64,000 bases of DNA from Diphasiastrum complanatum (GCA_029204225.1 CM055092.1:68146810-68210809), one strand, 5' to 3'; positions 13,380 through 26,590 are shown, counted from the stretch's first letter. The notes: generated by a model not told the origin, from the sequence alone. Program-made: numbers and translations.

Positions 13380-14210
13380 AATCTGTCCAAACTAACCTTC
13401 GCAGACCTGGCAGTACCTTCTTCCACATCAACAGAAGCTATTGTACTTTCTGCGAGAGTTATTTCCCAGCCATTTTGCCAAAATAGCCAAAAAAAACAGT
13501 CAAAAAAATCGAAAAAACCATAAAACATTTAAAAAATACTGCTAAGTAACCTTCGCAGAGCTCTCTGAAGTTCCATCTCACTAAGACCATGACATAGAGA
13601 AGTCTGTGAGAGTTACCTTGCAAAGTAAGACCCTCTGCAAAGGTTCCCAAGATCCAAAATAGCAAAATCTAAGACAAAACCCTCGCAGACATCAAAATTT
13701 CAATTTTTTGTGGGAACTAACCTTCGCAAAAGTTTTGAAGTTCCATCTCACTAAGACAAGGACATAGAAGAGCCTGTGAAAGTTAGTTTGAGTTATTGAG
13801 ATTAATCTGTGAGCCAAAAAGTGAACCCTCGCAAACATCAATAACTCTCACACCACTGAGAACTAACCTTCGCAAACCATCCCATTCTCTTTAAAATGTT
13901 GTTTTCCATCAGTGACGAAGTCTGCGAGAGTTAGTTTCTAGTATTGAATGATTAGTAAGGAAAAAAGTGAATTTTTTATCTAAAGAACCTTCATAGACAT
14001 CAATAACTCTCGCACCACTGGGAAAGAACCTTCGCAAGCTTCACACAAGTTAGATCTGACCCAGATCCTCAACTATTGTTAAGAGGACGAGAGTTAGCTC
14101 CCGTAGATTGCAAGAAAACTGGTTTTTGACTACAAAACAATACAAAGAACCCTCGCATGACCAACCCTCGCACTGAGTAACCTTTGCAGATAGGATCATT
14201 TGCAAGATCT
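13380..14210 (+). repeat. Degenerate leader repeats with AACCTTCGCA motif (R1)
   Basis: Between PBS and gag, the word AACCTTCGCA recurs near 13548, 13722, 13866 and 14030, spaced about 145-175 bases. Most copies are followed by a GAAGTTCCATCTCACTAAG-like stretch and then a GTCTGYGAGAGTTA-like word that is partly the inverse of the first. No long open frame covers it. It looks like a decayed tandem repeat in an untranslated leader. Confidence 0.6.
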
Positions 14211-14689
14211 ACTTCAGAGCCAGCTATTGTGAAAATCTCAGGTCAATCAGAGCTAGGATCAAAGAGATATCAGAGAAAAAAACCAAGAAAAAGGGCTAAA
14301 ATCACACTATTAACCAACTGAAACTGATCAGATCTTGTCAAATCTAGGTTGCAGTCACAAAATCCATCAAGATCCGACATCCCTGGACTAAACCAAGTGA
14401 ATGAACCTCAGAACAAGATGATCAGTACCTAGAAAAACTAGTGCCACCCATACCATGCATCCTTCATTTTCATTTTTCTCGTTCATCTCCATTCCATCTT
14501 CCAACCCCTCTGTCATCTGTTAAATCCATTTCTGTTTTATTTTTCCATTCTTCCTGATCAATATTTCTTACTTACTCTTTTCTCTTCTTCTTTTTTTTCT
14601 TCTTCTCACTCAAAAAAAAAAAAAGTTGGAACATCATCACCATTGCACCATCACTGAAGCGATCCATCAACCACCTACTTTGTGACCTA

Positions 14690-15592
14690 GTGAAGGATTG
14701 TAATCCATCGATTCTCCAACAGATCATCATGGCAAAATACTATGCTAGACTGCCCAAAAATATCAGATCTGGTATGGTAGAGTTAGCATCCTATGCATCA
14801 CTTGCACAACTTTATAAGGATGCTGCCGTGATGGAACTACAACACGGGATAATGGATTTTTCCCATCACATTGCTGAATCATCAGATGGAAAATCAGAGG
14901 AACAAAAGTCATCAACGAGCAATGATCAAGAAAGAATGGAACCCTATGAAAGACAACTAAGTGCAGCAGAGTCAAGCAAATCAAGTGCAGCAGAAGACCA
15001 AGAACCTTGCACTTCAAGTTCAGGCTGTCCTCAAGCTTATGCTCGCACGGTCAATTTTCTTGAAAAGGATGAATGTACATACTGCTTTGGAGATCATCCG
15101 AGTGCAAGATGTCCAATCAAGAATCCTCTACATGGACCAAAGGTGGAGCATAAGGCCCGACAGCCAGATCCAGTGGTTCAAAGGTCACAAGTAGAATCAA
15201 GCCAACAAGGAGCTCACCAAAAGGATGGATGCCAGATTGATCCACCTAAATCGCGAGTTTCATCAACAAACAGTGGCAAGGTGGAAGTTTTAGTCATATA
15301 ATCTTGCATGTCATCAAACTCAATGGAGGACCATAATAGTTTACTAGTCTACTTTGTGGAAAGTCCCAAGGGGCATCTGTTACCAGTGTATGCCTATCAA
15401 CTTAGAGGCGATGGCATACTACACTCAATTAGGTGTTATGGATGTGGAGGAAAACACCGCCGTGCTGAATGTCCACATCGAGGGGATCCATCAACATTTG
15501 ATCCCTCGTGTTCACAATGTAAAGTTAACCATCCATGCGGAGATTGTCCATTGCGCAATCCACAATTAGCAAGGAGGCATTGGCCTATGTAG
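14690..15592 (+). pseudogene. R1 gag-like protein with three CCHC knuckles
   Basis: A reading frame, open upstream of 14690, continues to 15592 with one in-frame stop (TAA at 15299-15301). The first part has a gag-like helical stretch (ARLPKNIRSGMVELASYASL), followed by a polar Ser/Glu-rich section. Three zinc knuckles follow: CTYCFGDHPSARC, CYGCGGKHRRAEC and CSQCKVNHPCGDC. All have spacing C-X2-C-X3-H-X4-C, one residue shorter than the usual retroviral knuckle (C-X2-C-X4-H-X4-C). Role by analogy: RNA packaging and particle formation. There is no clear ATG at 14690, so the true start is upstream or lost. The family is not recognised beyond retroelement gag. Confidence 0.65.
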
Positions 15593-16029
15593 GGTGACAT
15601 GCACCTGTGGTGACTCTTCCACCTCTCGATAAAACGCACTATAAAAGAAAAATTCTAGTGCAACCAGGTTATGAAACGAGTGAGGAAGGAAACAATCTAA
15701 CAAAGGTCCCCCAAGTACGCAAAGATACCCTCGGGCAAACAAGTAATACCATTACAGAAGACAGAGCTGGCAAAATCTATCAAGCCAATGATAGCTGAGG
15801 AAGTCAAGAAATTGGCAACCGAGGAAGTCCGACAGGTTCTATCAGGACTCTTGTCACAATCAATACACAAATTAATTAGTGATGAATTACAAAGGGGATC
15901 TGTGGTAACAGAGTAACTTGAAGACAAATCAGCACAAGATCCCAGGAAAAGCGTAGTCACGCAGCCTTCAACTAGGAAGACTAAGGTTAATGATTGTCCA
16001 TCAACGAGCAAGATTTAGCCAAAGTCTGA

Positions 16030-16437
16030 TTGTTCCATGATGAAACAGACCACCAGCTCAACGTCAAATCCGGGTATAACAGTACTCAAAAGGCCAAATC
16101 CATGGAATCCAAGCCCAAATCGGGGCCTCCAGTCCAACAAGCACCAGCGCGTACAACGACAATACCTTGTCCTCAATTTGTAAGATTGACTGCTGAGGAA
16201 AGTCATCAGGTTCAAGCATACCACGAATACCTGGATAGACAAGAAATTCAAGCAAGCATGTCATATCTACATTACGAATTGGGGGAGCCTAGGACAGTGG
16301 GACCAGTTGCACCAATCTATGAGGAACCATATCAACAAGCTTTGTCTTGGGATACTCTGATGGAATGCCTCGACTACCCAATTGTCAATGAACAAGGTTA
16401 TCCAGAATGGCCACCAGACCCTTATGGGTATTATTAA
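16030..16437 (+). CDS. R1 downstream open frame, Pro/Tyr-rich
   Basis: A 135-codon frame near the 3' end of the internal region, in a different frame from gag. It is rich in Pro, Tyr and Gln and ends in a PEWPPDPYGYY-like tail. No domain recognised. It may be the C-terminal part of gag after a frameshift, or a separate small protein. No protease, RT or integrase motif lies between 15600 and 16620. Confidence 0.35.
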   Translation: MFHDETDHQLNVKSGYNSTQKAKSMESKPKSGPPVQQAPARTTTIPCPQFVRLTAEESHQVQAYHEYLDRQEIQASMSYLHYELGEPRTVGPVAPIYEEPYQQALSWDTLMECLDYPIVNEQGYPEWPPDPYGYY

Positions 16438-17060
16438 AAATCTGGCAAGTCCAGGTTCTTCCTGATCAACAACCAATAAAGCCTCAGGTTTTACGTAAGC
16501 GAATTATATCCATGCTTTTCTGAAGCATCCATGTCCCAGCAATAAACAAACCGACAACAGCGCTCCTCCAAGACAAATGCAGGCATAGTGCCAAGGGACC
16601 GGCACTACTTTGGGCCAAAGACCCTGTTGTGGGTATTTTTTGTACAATAATAAAGTAGTGGGTCCCACCACTAAAACCATTGTTGGCCAAGCCTTACCTA
16701 GTGGGCCCTACCACAGTACAGTAGAGCAATAAGTGTGAGGCACTGGCTTCCTGCGTGCATAAGCCCATCCCAATGAGCACACTAGTTAAATAGATTAAGT
16801 TGTTTCCTAGTGACTTGAGTCTTAGGTGCAAATAAAATAAGTTAAAGGCCAAAGTCTAAGTTACAAGGTTGAGTCAAAGTCAAATGGTGGTAGGTGGGAT
16901 GTGTTTCTTTGTGCACCACTAGATCTTCTATGTTTCTTTGGATGGGCTAGGATTGAGATCCTTGCCATTTTAAGTAGCCAATAGAATGAATGGGACAAGG
17001 GCCTCCCCAAGAATAAAAGGGCACCATTTGTACTCATTTTATACTCTCAATCGGAAGGAG

Positions 17061-17223
<163 letters not shown>

Positions 17224-17351
17224 GGTTAGGACTAAATAGCTTTGGGTAGGTGCTCGAGCCCCCAAAGCCTTTCCTAGCCAAGGCATTCTCTCTCTCCTTC
17301 CTAGGTTGGGTGTGAATAGCTTTGGGTAGGTGCTCGAGCCCCCACCTAGGT

Positions 17352-17510
<159 letters not shown>

Positions 17511-17581
17511 TTTGCTATGCAGGTGAAGGTGGGTTTGACGCTCTCAACGTTCAGACCCTATGCTACATTGACGACACAACA

Positions 17582-20050
17582 TACTCCATACAATCACTAC
17601 TTTGCATTTAAGAGTCAGAAGATAAGGTCTGATTACTAATGATTGGAAAATTCTCTCAGAAGTGTGCATTATTGCAGTTACGGTACCCAAGTGTTCAGAG
17701 TGTTGTTACTCCAAATGCTCCTTTCCAGATACTCCTCTAAAAGGCACACATTTCCCTCAACAAAATCTCATACAAAAGAGGGGCTTCATATTGATAGTTA
17801 ATCTCTTCTACTAAGGAACACTAACATCCAAGCACTCAATAGACTCTTCATCTCTCTCTCAAGAAGGCTCCTTACGAGTAGCATCACGAGGTAACAATAT
17901 GACTCCTGTCTCTACCTCAGCTAAATTTCTTCTACAGAACTCATGCCCTCCTACAAGAGAAGAACAAGTTGTGAAAGTTTTCAGATCATTAAGATCCAAT
18001 CCACTTAAAAGATCTTTGGTTAGAAAGAGAAATACACTACCAATCTCACCAATGTAGAAAAATCAACATCTACACACAAAATGAGATGCAAACACATAGA
18101 ACTTGATCAAACTTGAATGAAATGATAAAATATTGTTGCTATTCATACAAAACTAGCAAGCTACTGTATTTCACACATGTGGATCCGAAAATAGCAATTA
18201 TAGATCATTCTACACATAAAATTGCATGCAATCACAAGTATATGCACCAATGGATAGTAGAACCCAAGAGAACCATGTATAAGCATGAAATGAGATAGAG
18301 AAGAGAGAAGATTACTCTCTCCACGAGTTACATCCTTTTATAGTAGGTCCAAACCCTATTTGGCCACTTGGCTTTCCCTCCAAAATGCTAACCCTACTAT
18401 TTTTGGGTCTAGATTCAAAGTATCCAATATTCAAATTTGAATCTACTCAAACTTGCCTTCTAACTTTCCCACACTTTCAAAAATGTTTATTCAAATGACA
18501 TTTAGACTAATGAACTTTGAAAAATCAATCTCTAAGTCTAAAAACAAAGTTGGCCTCAATATGCCAAATATGAAAATATAGCAAATATGATCAAACTAGT
18601 TGAATCTTTCACACAAGTCACCTTCTAACAAAATACATGAGAAAAGAAGAAAAGAAAAGGATTTTCATCCTCTATTCTCACAAGACCTCAAGACATAAAT
18701 TCCACAAGCAAGAAAATCTTCTAAATTTCATGACATGGCACTCTTACATCACATAGCTCTCTCAAATCACTCATGCACAAGGTAAGGGATCAGAACAGAG
18801 GCATTTGTTTCAGATCTCAGCACATAATCGCCTCATCCATTGGGCATGGAATCTGGTTCTCAACAACAAATTCTAAGTCCGTCGATGAAGCCCCAAAATT
18901 AGATAGCAACAGATCGTGGTAGTACTTGCATCACATCCATCCCATGTTTCTACTTCGGCATATGCACCCTTTTTCCAGTAGATTATGAAAATATGTCCTT
19001 TCTATGCATAGTTGGGTATGTAAATGCAAGATCTCAGAGTTGTGAACATGGATTCTGTATTTTGCTCGTCACACTTTTTCCTATCATTGGATTGGTCTAC
19101 TTCCAATCTGAATCATGTGTCACAAGGGGGGTACTTAGGCATTTCATAAAAAGGAAGCTCACTCAAGCAGGATTTGTCTTGATGGTATCTCTCTTTATGG
19201 TAAGCCTACGTGATTTTGTGGATATGCAAAAGAAAGACATATAACAGTAGATCGATCAGATTGGATCTACTGCTTTCAAAAGTAGGGAGGAGCCTCCATC
19301 CATTTTCAGAGATGCTAAGAGAGAACTTAATGCTTTGGCTAATGCTTTTCTCTCACTATTTCAAAACCATTGATCACGTTTTTTTACTGTGTGCACTCAA
19401 CAGTAATGCCTTGATGGGCTAGTGGCTAACACAGACACACTAGTGTTTGAGAACTTGTGACGGATGATGACATATCAAGCCTCTAAACTCTCGATAAAAT
19501 CCATAACAGCTAGACAATTGTTGGAGTGAGATGGATCAATTACTACCACTTGCTCAATAGATATAGTCAGATCCACTTAGATGCAGTCATGTGCTCACTC
19601 CCCACCCCACTGCATTGTTTTTCAATCCCAATTTTTTTCTTCTCAAACCCACTCCAATTATGCTCCTAATTTTTTCAAACACATGCCCATTATATAATGG
19701 CAAGGATATGCCCATCTTTGTTTCAGAACTGACGCATAATACATGGATATGAATCCAATCAATCAAACTTGCAAAAGATGGTTCAAACACACCGTGTCTA
19801 AAGTGATGCATTGTGTGGTGGTGGGTGCAGTTTGGCATTTGAATAATTTCATCTTTGCACTTCAACAGAAGTCAGCGCGTACTACGAAGCTCACATCAGG
19901 GATTTTTTTTTTTTTTAAATATCTAAAACAAATAAATAGTCACCAAACAACAAAGTTAATAGAATAAATAAACGTATAAAAGTAGAACATAAACTTCCTA
20001 CTGGCCCTTACCCCCTAGGTGACATCAACGATAAGGGAATATCTTTTTAT
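17582..20050. other. Unassigned repeat-like region
   Basis: No coding pattern recognised on either strand. Short open frames at 18993-19244 (+) and 19587-19865 (-) show no known motif. Near 18340 the sequence ATCCTTTTATAG would be a TATA box on the minus strand, so this may include an old LTR. A poly-T/A stretch lies near 19903-19917. Confidence 0.3.
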
Positions 20051-20051
20051 A

Positions 20052-20444
20052 TCAACATCTACCTAGTATCAATCTTTTATCTGGATATTCACCACGAGTT
20101 TCAATTCTATGTTGTAAATAAATGTCTATTGTTCTGTTCCTCCTTTCTGGCATGTCTGGCCGTTCATATGTTGGCTCTGTGGCAAAAAGTTCCAGGTCAT
20201 AACCTGTCACCATATTCTCTCCATGTTCAGGTTCTTTGTCACTGATATAGTTGGGTAATCCATGATCCCAAAGAAATGTGTCAGAATCTACTGCCTCATG
20301 GTCATCTATCTTGGTCTCTTGTGGTTCGAACAAGTTTTGAATATCAAATGATTCTTGATCAAATGCATCAAGTATAAGAAATTCGCGCTTCTTTTCGTTT
20401 TCCTGTTGTAAAGAGTTTAGGGATCTCAATATGGGGGGGGTCAT
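20052..20444 (-). CDS. Acidic hypothetical protein next to gag
   Basis: A 130-codon minus-strand frame rich in Asp and Glu, with no recognised domain. It lies about 600 bases downstream of the gag frame in the same orientation, so it may be an accessory or C-terminal part of the same element. The intervening 20450-21050 has frequent stops and no pol motif. Function unknown. Confidence 0.35.
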   Translation of the reverse strand: MTPPILRSLNSLQQENEKKREFLILDAFDQESFDIQNLFEPQETKIDDHEAVDSDTFLWDHGLPNYISDKEPEHGENMVTGYDLELFATEPTYERPDMPERRNRTIDIYLQHRIETRGEYPDKRLILGRC

Positions 20445-21052
20445 CTACAGGGGCCGTCTAAATCTTGTACTTCTTTGTAGTGGAAATTGTTTTCACTATT
20501 CTCAACTTGGTCACACTGGTGACTAGATATGAAAGATACTACTTCCTCAGACTTAGTGGTGACTAGGTACGAAAGATACTACTTCCCAAGACTCACTTGC
20601 CACTTACACCCTTCTATCCACTCTTTCCTAGGTGGGTCTTCTCGAAACTCGCTTTGTTATCGTCAATACTCTTTCCCTAGTCCCCTCTGGGATAAGTGTT
20701 CTCCTTGGGTGTTTCGAGGGCCTCTTGTCATTGGTCTCATCTTGTCTATCCTGAGGAGTGAATCTAAGATCTTCACACTGCAACTCTACTCTTTTACTAT
20801 GTAAAACTTCATGGTCGACTAGCCCATAACTGCATGGATTTAACCTATCCCTCGATATCTAACGTTCATGCCTTGGTAGCGTAATTTGGTCCATAAACAG
20901 TTCAAACTTTATCTTGATGCATCTTGTAGATTCTGGTTTTCCGTTCATAGCTCTAAATGACAATCGGATCTTGACAAGTTTCTTTCTAAGTAAAATCCCA
21001 CTAGGTCGTCTCAGGTCCAAGGGGGATGATGTCATGTTGTTCTCTGAAGATT

Positions 21053-22780
21053 CTAGTCCAGTATCAAATGTCTCAGACGCGTTTCTGTTGTATCTTCTTG
21101 ATCGTGTTTTTGCTCATCGGATATAATGTCCTGATGTAAGACTGCATCACACTCATATAATCGTGACTCATGTGTATTCACAGGTGTAGGAATGTAGGGT
21201 TCAGGCCTATCTTCACTATATGATTGTTCTTTCGGTGCATCAATGTGATTTTCAAATAAGTTGGGAACCTGGCTTGGAATATGGTAGAGTGGCCTAATAC
21301 TTTCTCTTCCATCTAGGTAGTCTGATCGTGACTCTTCTATGTCCATAGGTGTAGCAAAGCATGGTTCATGCCCACCCTTATCATGGGTCAAGTCTTCTTG
21401 TGCATTGACATAATTCTCAACTAGATCTATGATGTGGCTTGGGCCAAGATGGGGTGGCCTATTGTTTTCTCTTTCGTCAACTAAGTAAGTTGATCGTGAT
21501 TCTAATGGTTGAAATATAAGATGTGGACTTTCCATAGTTGATGGTTGAGATATAAGATGTGGACTTTCCATAGTTGATGGTTTGGCTCTAGGCACAAGGG
21601 GAGTCCTTTCAGAATTTATGGCTTGCATCATCTCTGTGATATGCTGACTTCCATATGTGTCTAGGTAGGCATTCTCTATAGTTCTAGCTCTAGATACTGC
21701 TTCTTCAAAGTTCGAGACTCCTGGTCGACGTAATTTTAACTGGATAGCTGGTTGTAGGCCCTTCAAGAAAAAGGTGAGTACCAACTGAGATGAATCCTCA
21801 GTTGCTAGCCCTATGTTCAATTGTCGAACGAATTCTTTGATTTTTCTAACGTATAGTTGTACCGATTCTCTTGCGTCTTGTTGTATCGTGGTCAAAGTAA
21901 GCATCAAACTATCAACATAGTACTTGAGTCCAAATTCTCTCAAGAATAACTGATAAAATTCATCCAAGGTATTAATAGACGCCTGGTAATACCATCTCCT
22001 AGCTTCCCCCACAAGTGTTGCTGAAAACATGATCATTCGATGTGCAGGGTCCATGATCCTACTGACAAACATTGATGTCTCAAATTCTCGGATATGGTTA
22101 TGAGCGTCTTCATTGGTATCTAAGTGGAATTGTGGTAGAGGACCTATCACTTTTGGTATTTTCTTGGTATCATTTGGTATGACTATTGGTGTTGACATAA
22201 CACTTACTACGTGATTGCCAAGTATAGAATCCAGATCTTGCCTAGTGGAGGGCATATGTAGTTGGAGATTGTCACTTCCACTTGAGGTCTCGTTTTTAGC
22301 TTCCCAACTGTCATGCCTTGTCTTGTTAGAGGTTGGTTCAACTGAACTTTCTGACATATCCCCCCACTCAGATATAGTTATTTCCTTGTCATCTGAGATC
22401 TTATCTATTGAGTTAGGTATTTCTTTGGTCATATTTTTTTAATCGGATGTTCTCATGGTACTTTTCTCAACTGTTGAGGTATCAAGATCTATTTCATCGT
22501 TCTCTCTTAATAAAGACTCATCCTTGCTAGAGGTTGTACTCACACGTCCAAGTTTTGTCGATGTTTCACCTATTTTTTATTTTGGTGGTATGTCGTATAG
22601 GAGCAAGTCTTTTGATAATTCCTTGGCTAGTAAAACGACTCTCATCTTGAACTTCCAAGAATGGTGGTTCTCTCCATCGAGCTTGTCAATTAGAGAAGAA
22701 CTAGAGCTCGAATCCATTCTGGTATTGTGTGCGATATCGTTGGTAGAAACAACAATAACATAAAACTGCTGGTTGCGCAC
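21053..22780 (-). pseudogene. Hybrid gag: Copia-like N-terminus joined to Gypsy gag core
   Basis: One minus-strand frame runs from 22780 to 21053, interrupted by two TAA stops (near 22577 and 22442). The N-terminal part (SLIDKLDGENHHSWKFKMRV) looks like the start of a Copia gag. From the ATG at 22432 comes a 459-codon frame with a Gypsy-type retrotransposon gag core: FHLDTNEDAHNHIREFE, MIMFSATLVGEARRWYYQ, then FYQLFLREFG and a LVLTFFLKGLQPAIQLKL block. The C-terminal third has two tandem imperfect repeats of about 56 residues, each with (E/L)ESRS.YL, RP, and a P(T/M)-rich end, plus a duplicated QPSTMESPHLI. No zinc knuckle or pol is seen. The Met-type PBS lies 61 bases upstream, so the element starts here. 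Confidence 0.75.
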
Positions 22781-22840
22781 TAACTGGTAGGTAGAAACGA
22801 GACTAAATTTGCAATGAATATGTAGATTACTGAGCCACTT

Positions 22841-22852
22841 GCTCTGATACCA
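22841..22852 (-). other. Primer-binding site, initiator-Met type
   Basis: On the minus strand TGGTATCAGAGC, the usual plant retrotransposon PBS for initiator tRNA-Met, just upstream of the gag start at 22780. The LTR should therefore end (CA) at 22853 and extend to higher coordinates. I could not find its partner copy, which should lie below 20050. Confidence 0.85.
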
Positions 22853-23289
22853 TGTAGGATTTTGATGAAAAATGTGGTGAGCAGTGGAAGTGATGAGCAG
22901 ATGGAGATAGATCAGTAGTGCGTCAGTTATTAGCTATGAATTAAAGATGAAATGAATACTACAATGTGCAATGGAAACAAAAATGTAGACACAAAGATGC
23001 ACTCAAATAGATAAGGAATGTGAGTACAGAAGCTTGAAGTTGGCCGCGGAATAGTAGGACACTCAACCTTCATAATTTTTGTGTAGTTTTTCAGAATAAG
23101 TATGGAAAGGTTTTGAGATGCTCATTACCTAATGGAATTGGGCTTGAGCATGAATTCCAACATGATGCACACATAGCTTCGTATAAAGGATAATTGAGAA
23201 TTTTGTGTTCATTATATATGAGTGGCTCCATACCTGATAAACCTTATTCTTCAAAGACTAGTTCCCGTGAATTGCAATAAATCTTTACA

Positions 23290-25000
23290 AGATTCATTGG
23301 CATATCATGGCTTTTGTTCTCTTTGATGGTGCTTGAACAAGCTTCAATTCTCTTTTACATTTGCAAGCAACCATGCAATCCACTACTACTAATGTCTCTT
23401 CCCAATGTGCCATGTCTATCTGAGAATCACAATGAGTACTCAAAGTTGTCTTTCTTTCTAGACAATCACTAGCTTTCTGTGGCACAAGCTTCATTGCTCT
23501 TGTTGATGGATCAATTTCAACAAAAATTTTCCATTACCAAATGTAAATCTGCATGTTCTCCAATCATGAATTACGTCACCAATTCTTAACCATGGTTGGT
23601 CCAATAAAACACAATAATTGGCAAGTGAGTCGAGTAGATCCATTATCACAAATGTAAGAGCATATCTTCACTAGTATGTCAATGACTATTCCTTTTGGCT
23701 TGACACTCTTCCGATCTGCAAGTTTGATTATAAACGAAGTTGATTGAAGTCCTTATAGACTCCATCTTTTATAAAGCTTTGTAGAAGTTCGATTAACTCT
23801 TGAACCATCATCTACCACTATGGCTTTTTTTCTCATACAATTCATATTGTATTTGCAAAGTGATATTAGGATGGTCATTCTCCCATGTTGTTCCAATATG
23901 CAGCACTTCATTGCTAGGCTCGTCAACTGCACAATATTCTTCTACAACAATTTCCTTATCTTCCTTCTATAACCAATTTATGAGGATCTCCTTGGCATCA
24001 AGCGCAATGTTCATAAACTCTCTAAATGTTATTTCCATTCGACTGAGTTACTGTCATGTTTACTCTCAATAACTCAGTTTGTGGTTTCTCATGTTTCATT
24101 TTTTAAAACAACTCATCTATATGGTGCAACTAAGTATTTTGCATTGACTCTTACAAGATTTTTTATGGTCTTGTATTACATGACACTAAAGTTTTATCTA
24201 GGTCTTGAAACTCTTTGAGCCATTCTCTTCTCTTTTGACATATGTTTTACTTTGCCCTTCCATCAGGATAATTCTGCGTCAACAATAGTACTACATTTGA
24301 TAATTTTGGTACAAACTTAGTTGGCATAGATAGATCTGTCTTCATGTTTTTCTTGTCCTTTTGTGCCCTTGTTACTACTAGCATAGGTTCGCTTGGAAAT
24401 TGAGAATAGTTTTATGGTCCACTTGATGCTGCAATTGGCCTTGTTAGTTTGTTGATATGTAATTGACTGGTGTACTAGAAGTCAGTCATACTAGACAATC
24501 TTTGTAGCTATGCCCATATCCACATTCACGACAAAAAGATGTGTATATTTGCTCTTATGGGAACATTCCACAATTCAATAATTATCACCATAACCAAGTC
24601 ATCCTAATGAAGACTTCACCCATTGTCTTTGTTGTTGAGCAACATAAGTTGGGTAGTACTCATTGAGGGCTAGATCATGAAATAGTTGTAAATGTCTATT
24701 ATTGTGCCATTGCTTTTGCTTCCATTGTTGCCAAATTGACTTGAGCTTCTAGATTTCCTGAAAGTGCTATTACGGCCAATCTTTGTGGAGGTGCTCTTAA
24801 CCTAGAGGCTTGGGTTGCTGGTCCTTGATGGATTCCAAACAAAGTTCCCCTTTATCGAATAACTCTTGGATCAAATGGACAAAATGCAATCTGATGTGAT
24901 GAAGTATTACACAGATGGCAATATCTATTTTCTAGTCTCTCTTTCATCAACCAACATTCATTAATCATATGGTTTCCAACATAATTTGAACACCAATTAT
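23290..25000 (-). pseudogene. Gypsy-like gag zinc knuckles and aspartic protease relic
   Basis: The minus strand shows two zinc knuckles in order: CHLCNTSSHQIAFC near 24965-24910 and CRECGYGHSYKDC near 24540-24490. A protease-like block follows at about 23745-23670, with IKLADRKSVKPKGIVIDILVK, matching the LADGS..KP.G....V.V pattern of plant Gypsy proteases. A 66-codon tail frame ends at 23294. Frames are broken in several places. No RT follows. I infer a truncated Gypsy gag-protease segment. Confidence 0.6.
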
Positions 25001-25539
25001 TTTTTCTTTTAGGATAATGTTATTGTTGAAAAAAAATTTAATTGTTTGGCAACTACAACTTCTTTTGATTTAAGCTTATGATTAAACTACGTCGCCATCA
25101 TCTCCATTTACAATTGTTGTCTATGGTTCATCTTTTTCAACTCATTTATCATCAAATCTATTGTAGCATTGATATTGGTAGATGCAACAATAGTTGAGGG
25201 GTAGTTTAGTCAACTATATATGGCAACATTTCAAAACTGAGTTTCTCATCTGATGTCTCATCCTCTCCTCAACTGCATCTTCCATTACTTGTTACAATGT
25301 CTCATATTGTTCCCATTAGTTTGAGTTTACGCTTATAAAACATAGCAATTAAAAAAAATGATGTGAAGACCAATTTTTTTTTTATATTTTCAAAAAATTG
25401 CCAATATTCAAAGTGCTTTACAAAAATATACTGTAGTATGTTCCAAGCTCCAACATACTCACTAACTTGACCTATCAATTTTCTACATATTGTGCAAAAA
25501 TATCTCATTTTGTTAAGAATTGTAATCATGCTAATCAAA
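25000..25539. other. Unassigned sequence between Gypsy relic and AT-rich repeat
   Basis: No domain recognised. An open frame at 25302-25538 (-) is AT-rich and featureless. Part of the region may be further gag of the Gypsy relic to the left. Confidence 0.3.
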
Positions 25540-25980
25540 TTAATTAATTTAGTTTTAAAAATAGTATTTTATTATAATTATTTTAATATTTTAAAGTTTT
25601 TTTGAATGAAAATATTTGTATTAAAATCAAAAAATAACAATTACCATATCAATGATAATGTTAGTAAATATATTTTTTTAAATATTCTTAAAAATAATAA
25701 TTTGCAAAGATTTATAGAGATATCTAGAGTCTAAGTTTTGAGATTTTAATATTTTGAGATATTATATAACAAATCATTTAAAAACAAACAAAATTATATA
25801 ATCTTTTTAAAAAATACAATTTTTTGTTGAAGAGAACTAACTATTAAAAAAGATATTATTTTGTTAATATATTTTTAGAGACAAAAATATTGAGAATTTG
25901 ACCAATCTTAAAAGCATTTATCTTAATACATTCATGAAAATGAGATTATTGTTTCATTTTAACATAATCATTCATATTAA
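25540..25980. repeat. AT-rich dispersed repeat, copy 1
   Basis: Very AT-rich. The stretch around 25705-25735 (CAAAGATTTATAGAGATATC followed by TAGAGTCTAAGTTTTG) and further words up to GAAGAGAACTA near 25831 recur in inverted orientation at 62750-62930. No coding potential. Probably a MITE or the non-coding end of a larger element. Confidence 0.7.
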
Positions 25981-26590
25981 ATTGCAAATGAACTATTCAA
26001 AAAAAATTATTTTTTACAAAAAAAACTTTAAAACTAAATAAATGCAAGAAATACACTTCATCTCGTTTACTAGAGTCTGAGGGGAATTCTAAGCAATAAG
26101 AAAGAATGTCCATGTTACAATGACTTGAAAAACAAATAGGGACATGAAGAATTGTACAGAATTCAAAAGACATCAGGATGAGAACAACATGGAACTAAGC
26201 CTTCTTGAGTTTTACAAGGATACGAGCTCATCACATTGTTGTTTGTTTGCAAGGACAATACGAAGATTTGATCAGTATTCAAATATTCAATTCAAACCCT
26301 CAATCCATTCATCATTTGACAGCTTACCAATCTTTCAAATCAACATCCATTAACAATTCACCAAAAGATCAACAGGAGAATATCGTTCAACAAACCTTTT
26401 AGAAAAGCTCACAAAATTGTACATGACAATGGATCGTAGCACCCTCCATAAAAAAGAAAAAAATTGGGGGTTCTACCCGCTGTGGTAGGTGGGGCCTCCG
26501 TTAAAAGAAAAAAAAATCGTCAGGTGAAAGGCTGAAAGCTAGCAAGGATTTGTAATCAGAAACACTTTGTTTCTTTAGCTCCCTCTCAAA
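25981..26590. other. Non-coding spacer with one hairpin-repeat copy
   Basis: No gene recognised. At about 26470-26506 lies a copy of the CTACCCGCTGTGGTAGGTGGGGCCTCC repeat shared with the ends of the small element at 32161-32320; it is itself an imperfect inverted repeat. The part next to the Copia frame may be the 3' untranslated end of that element. Confidence 0.45.
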
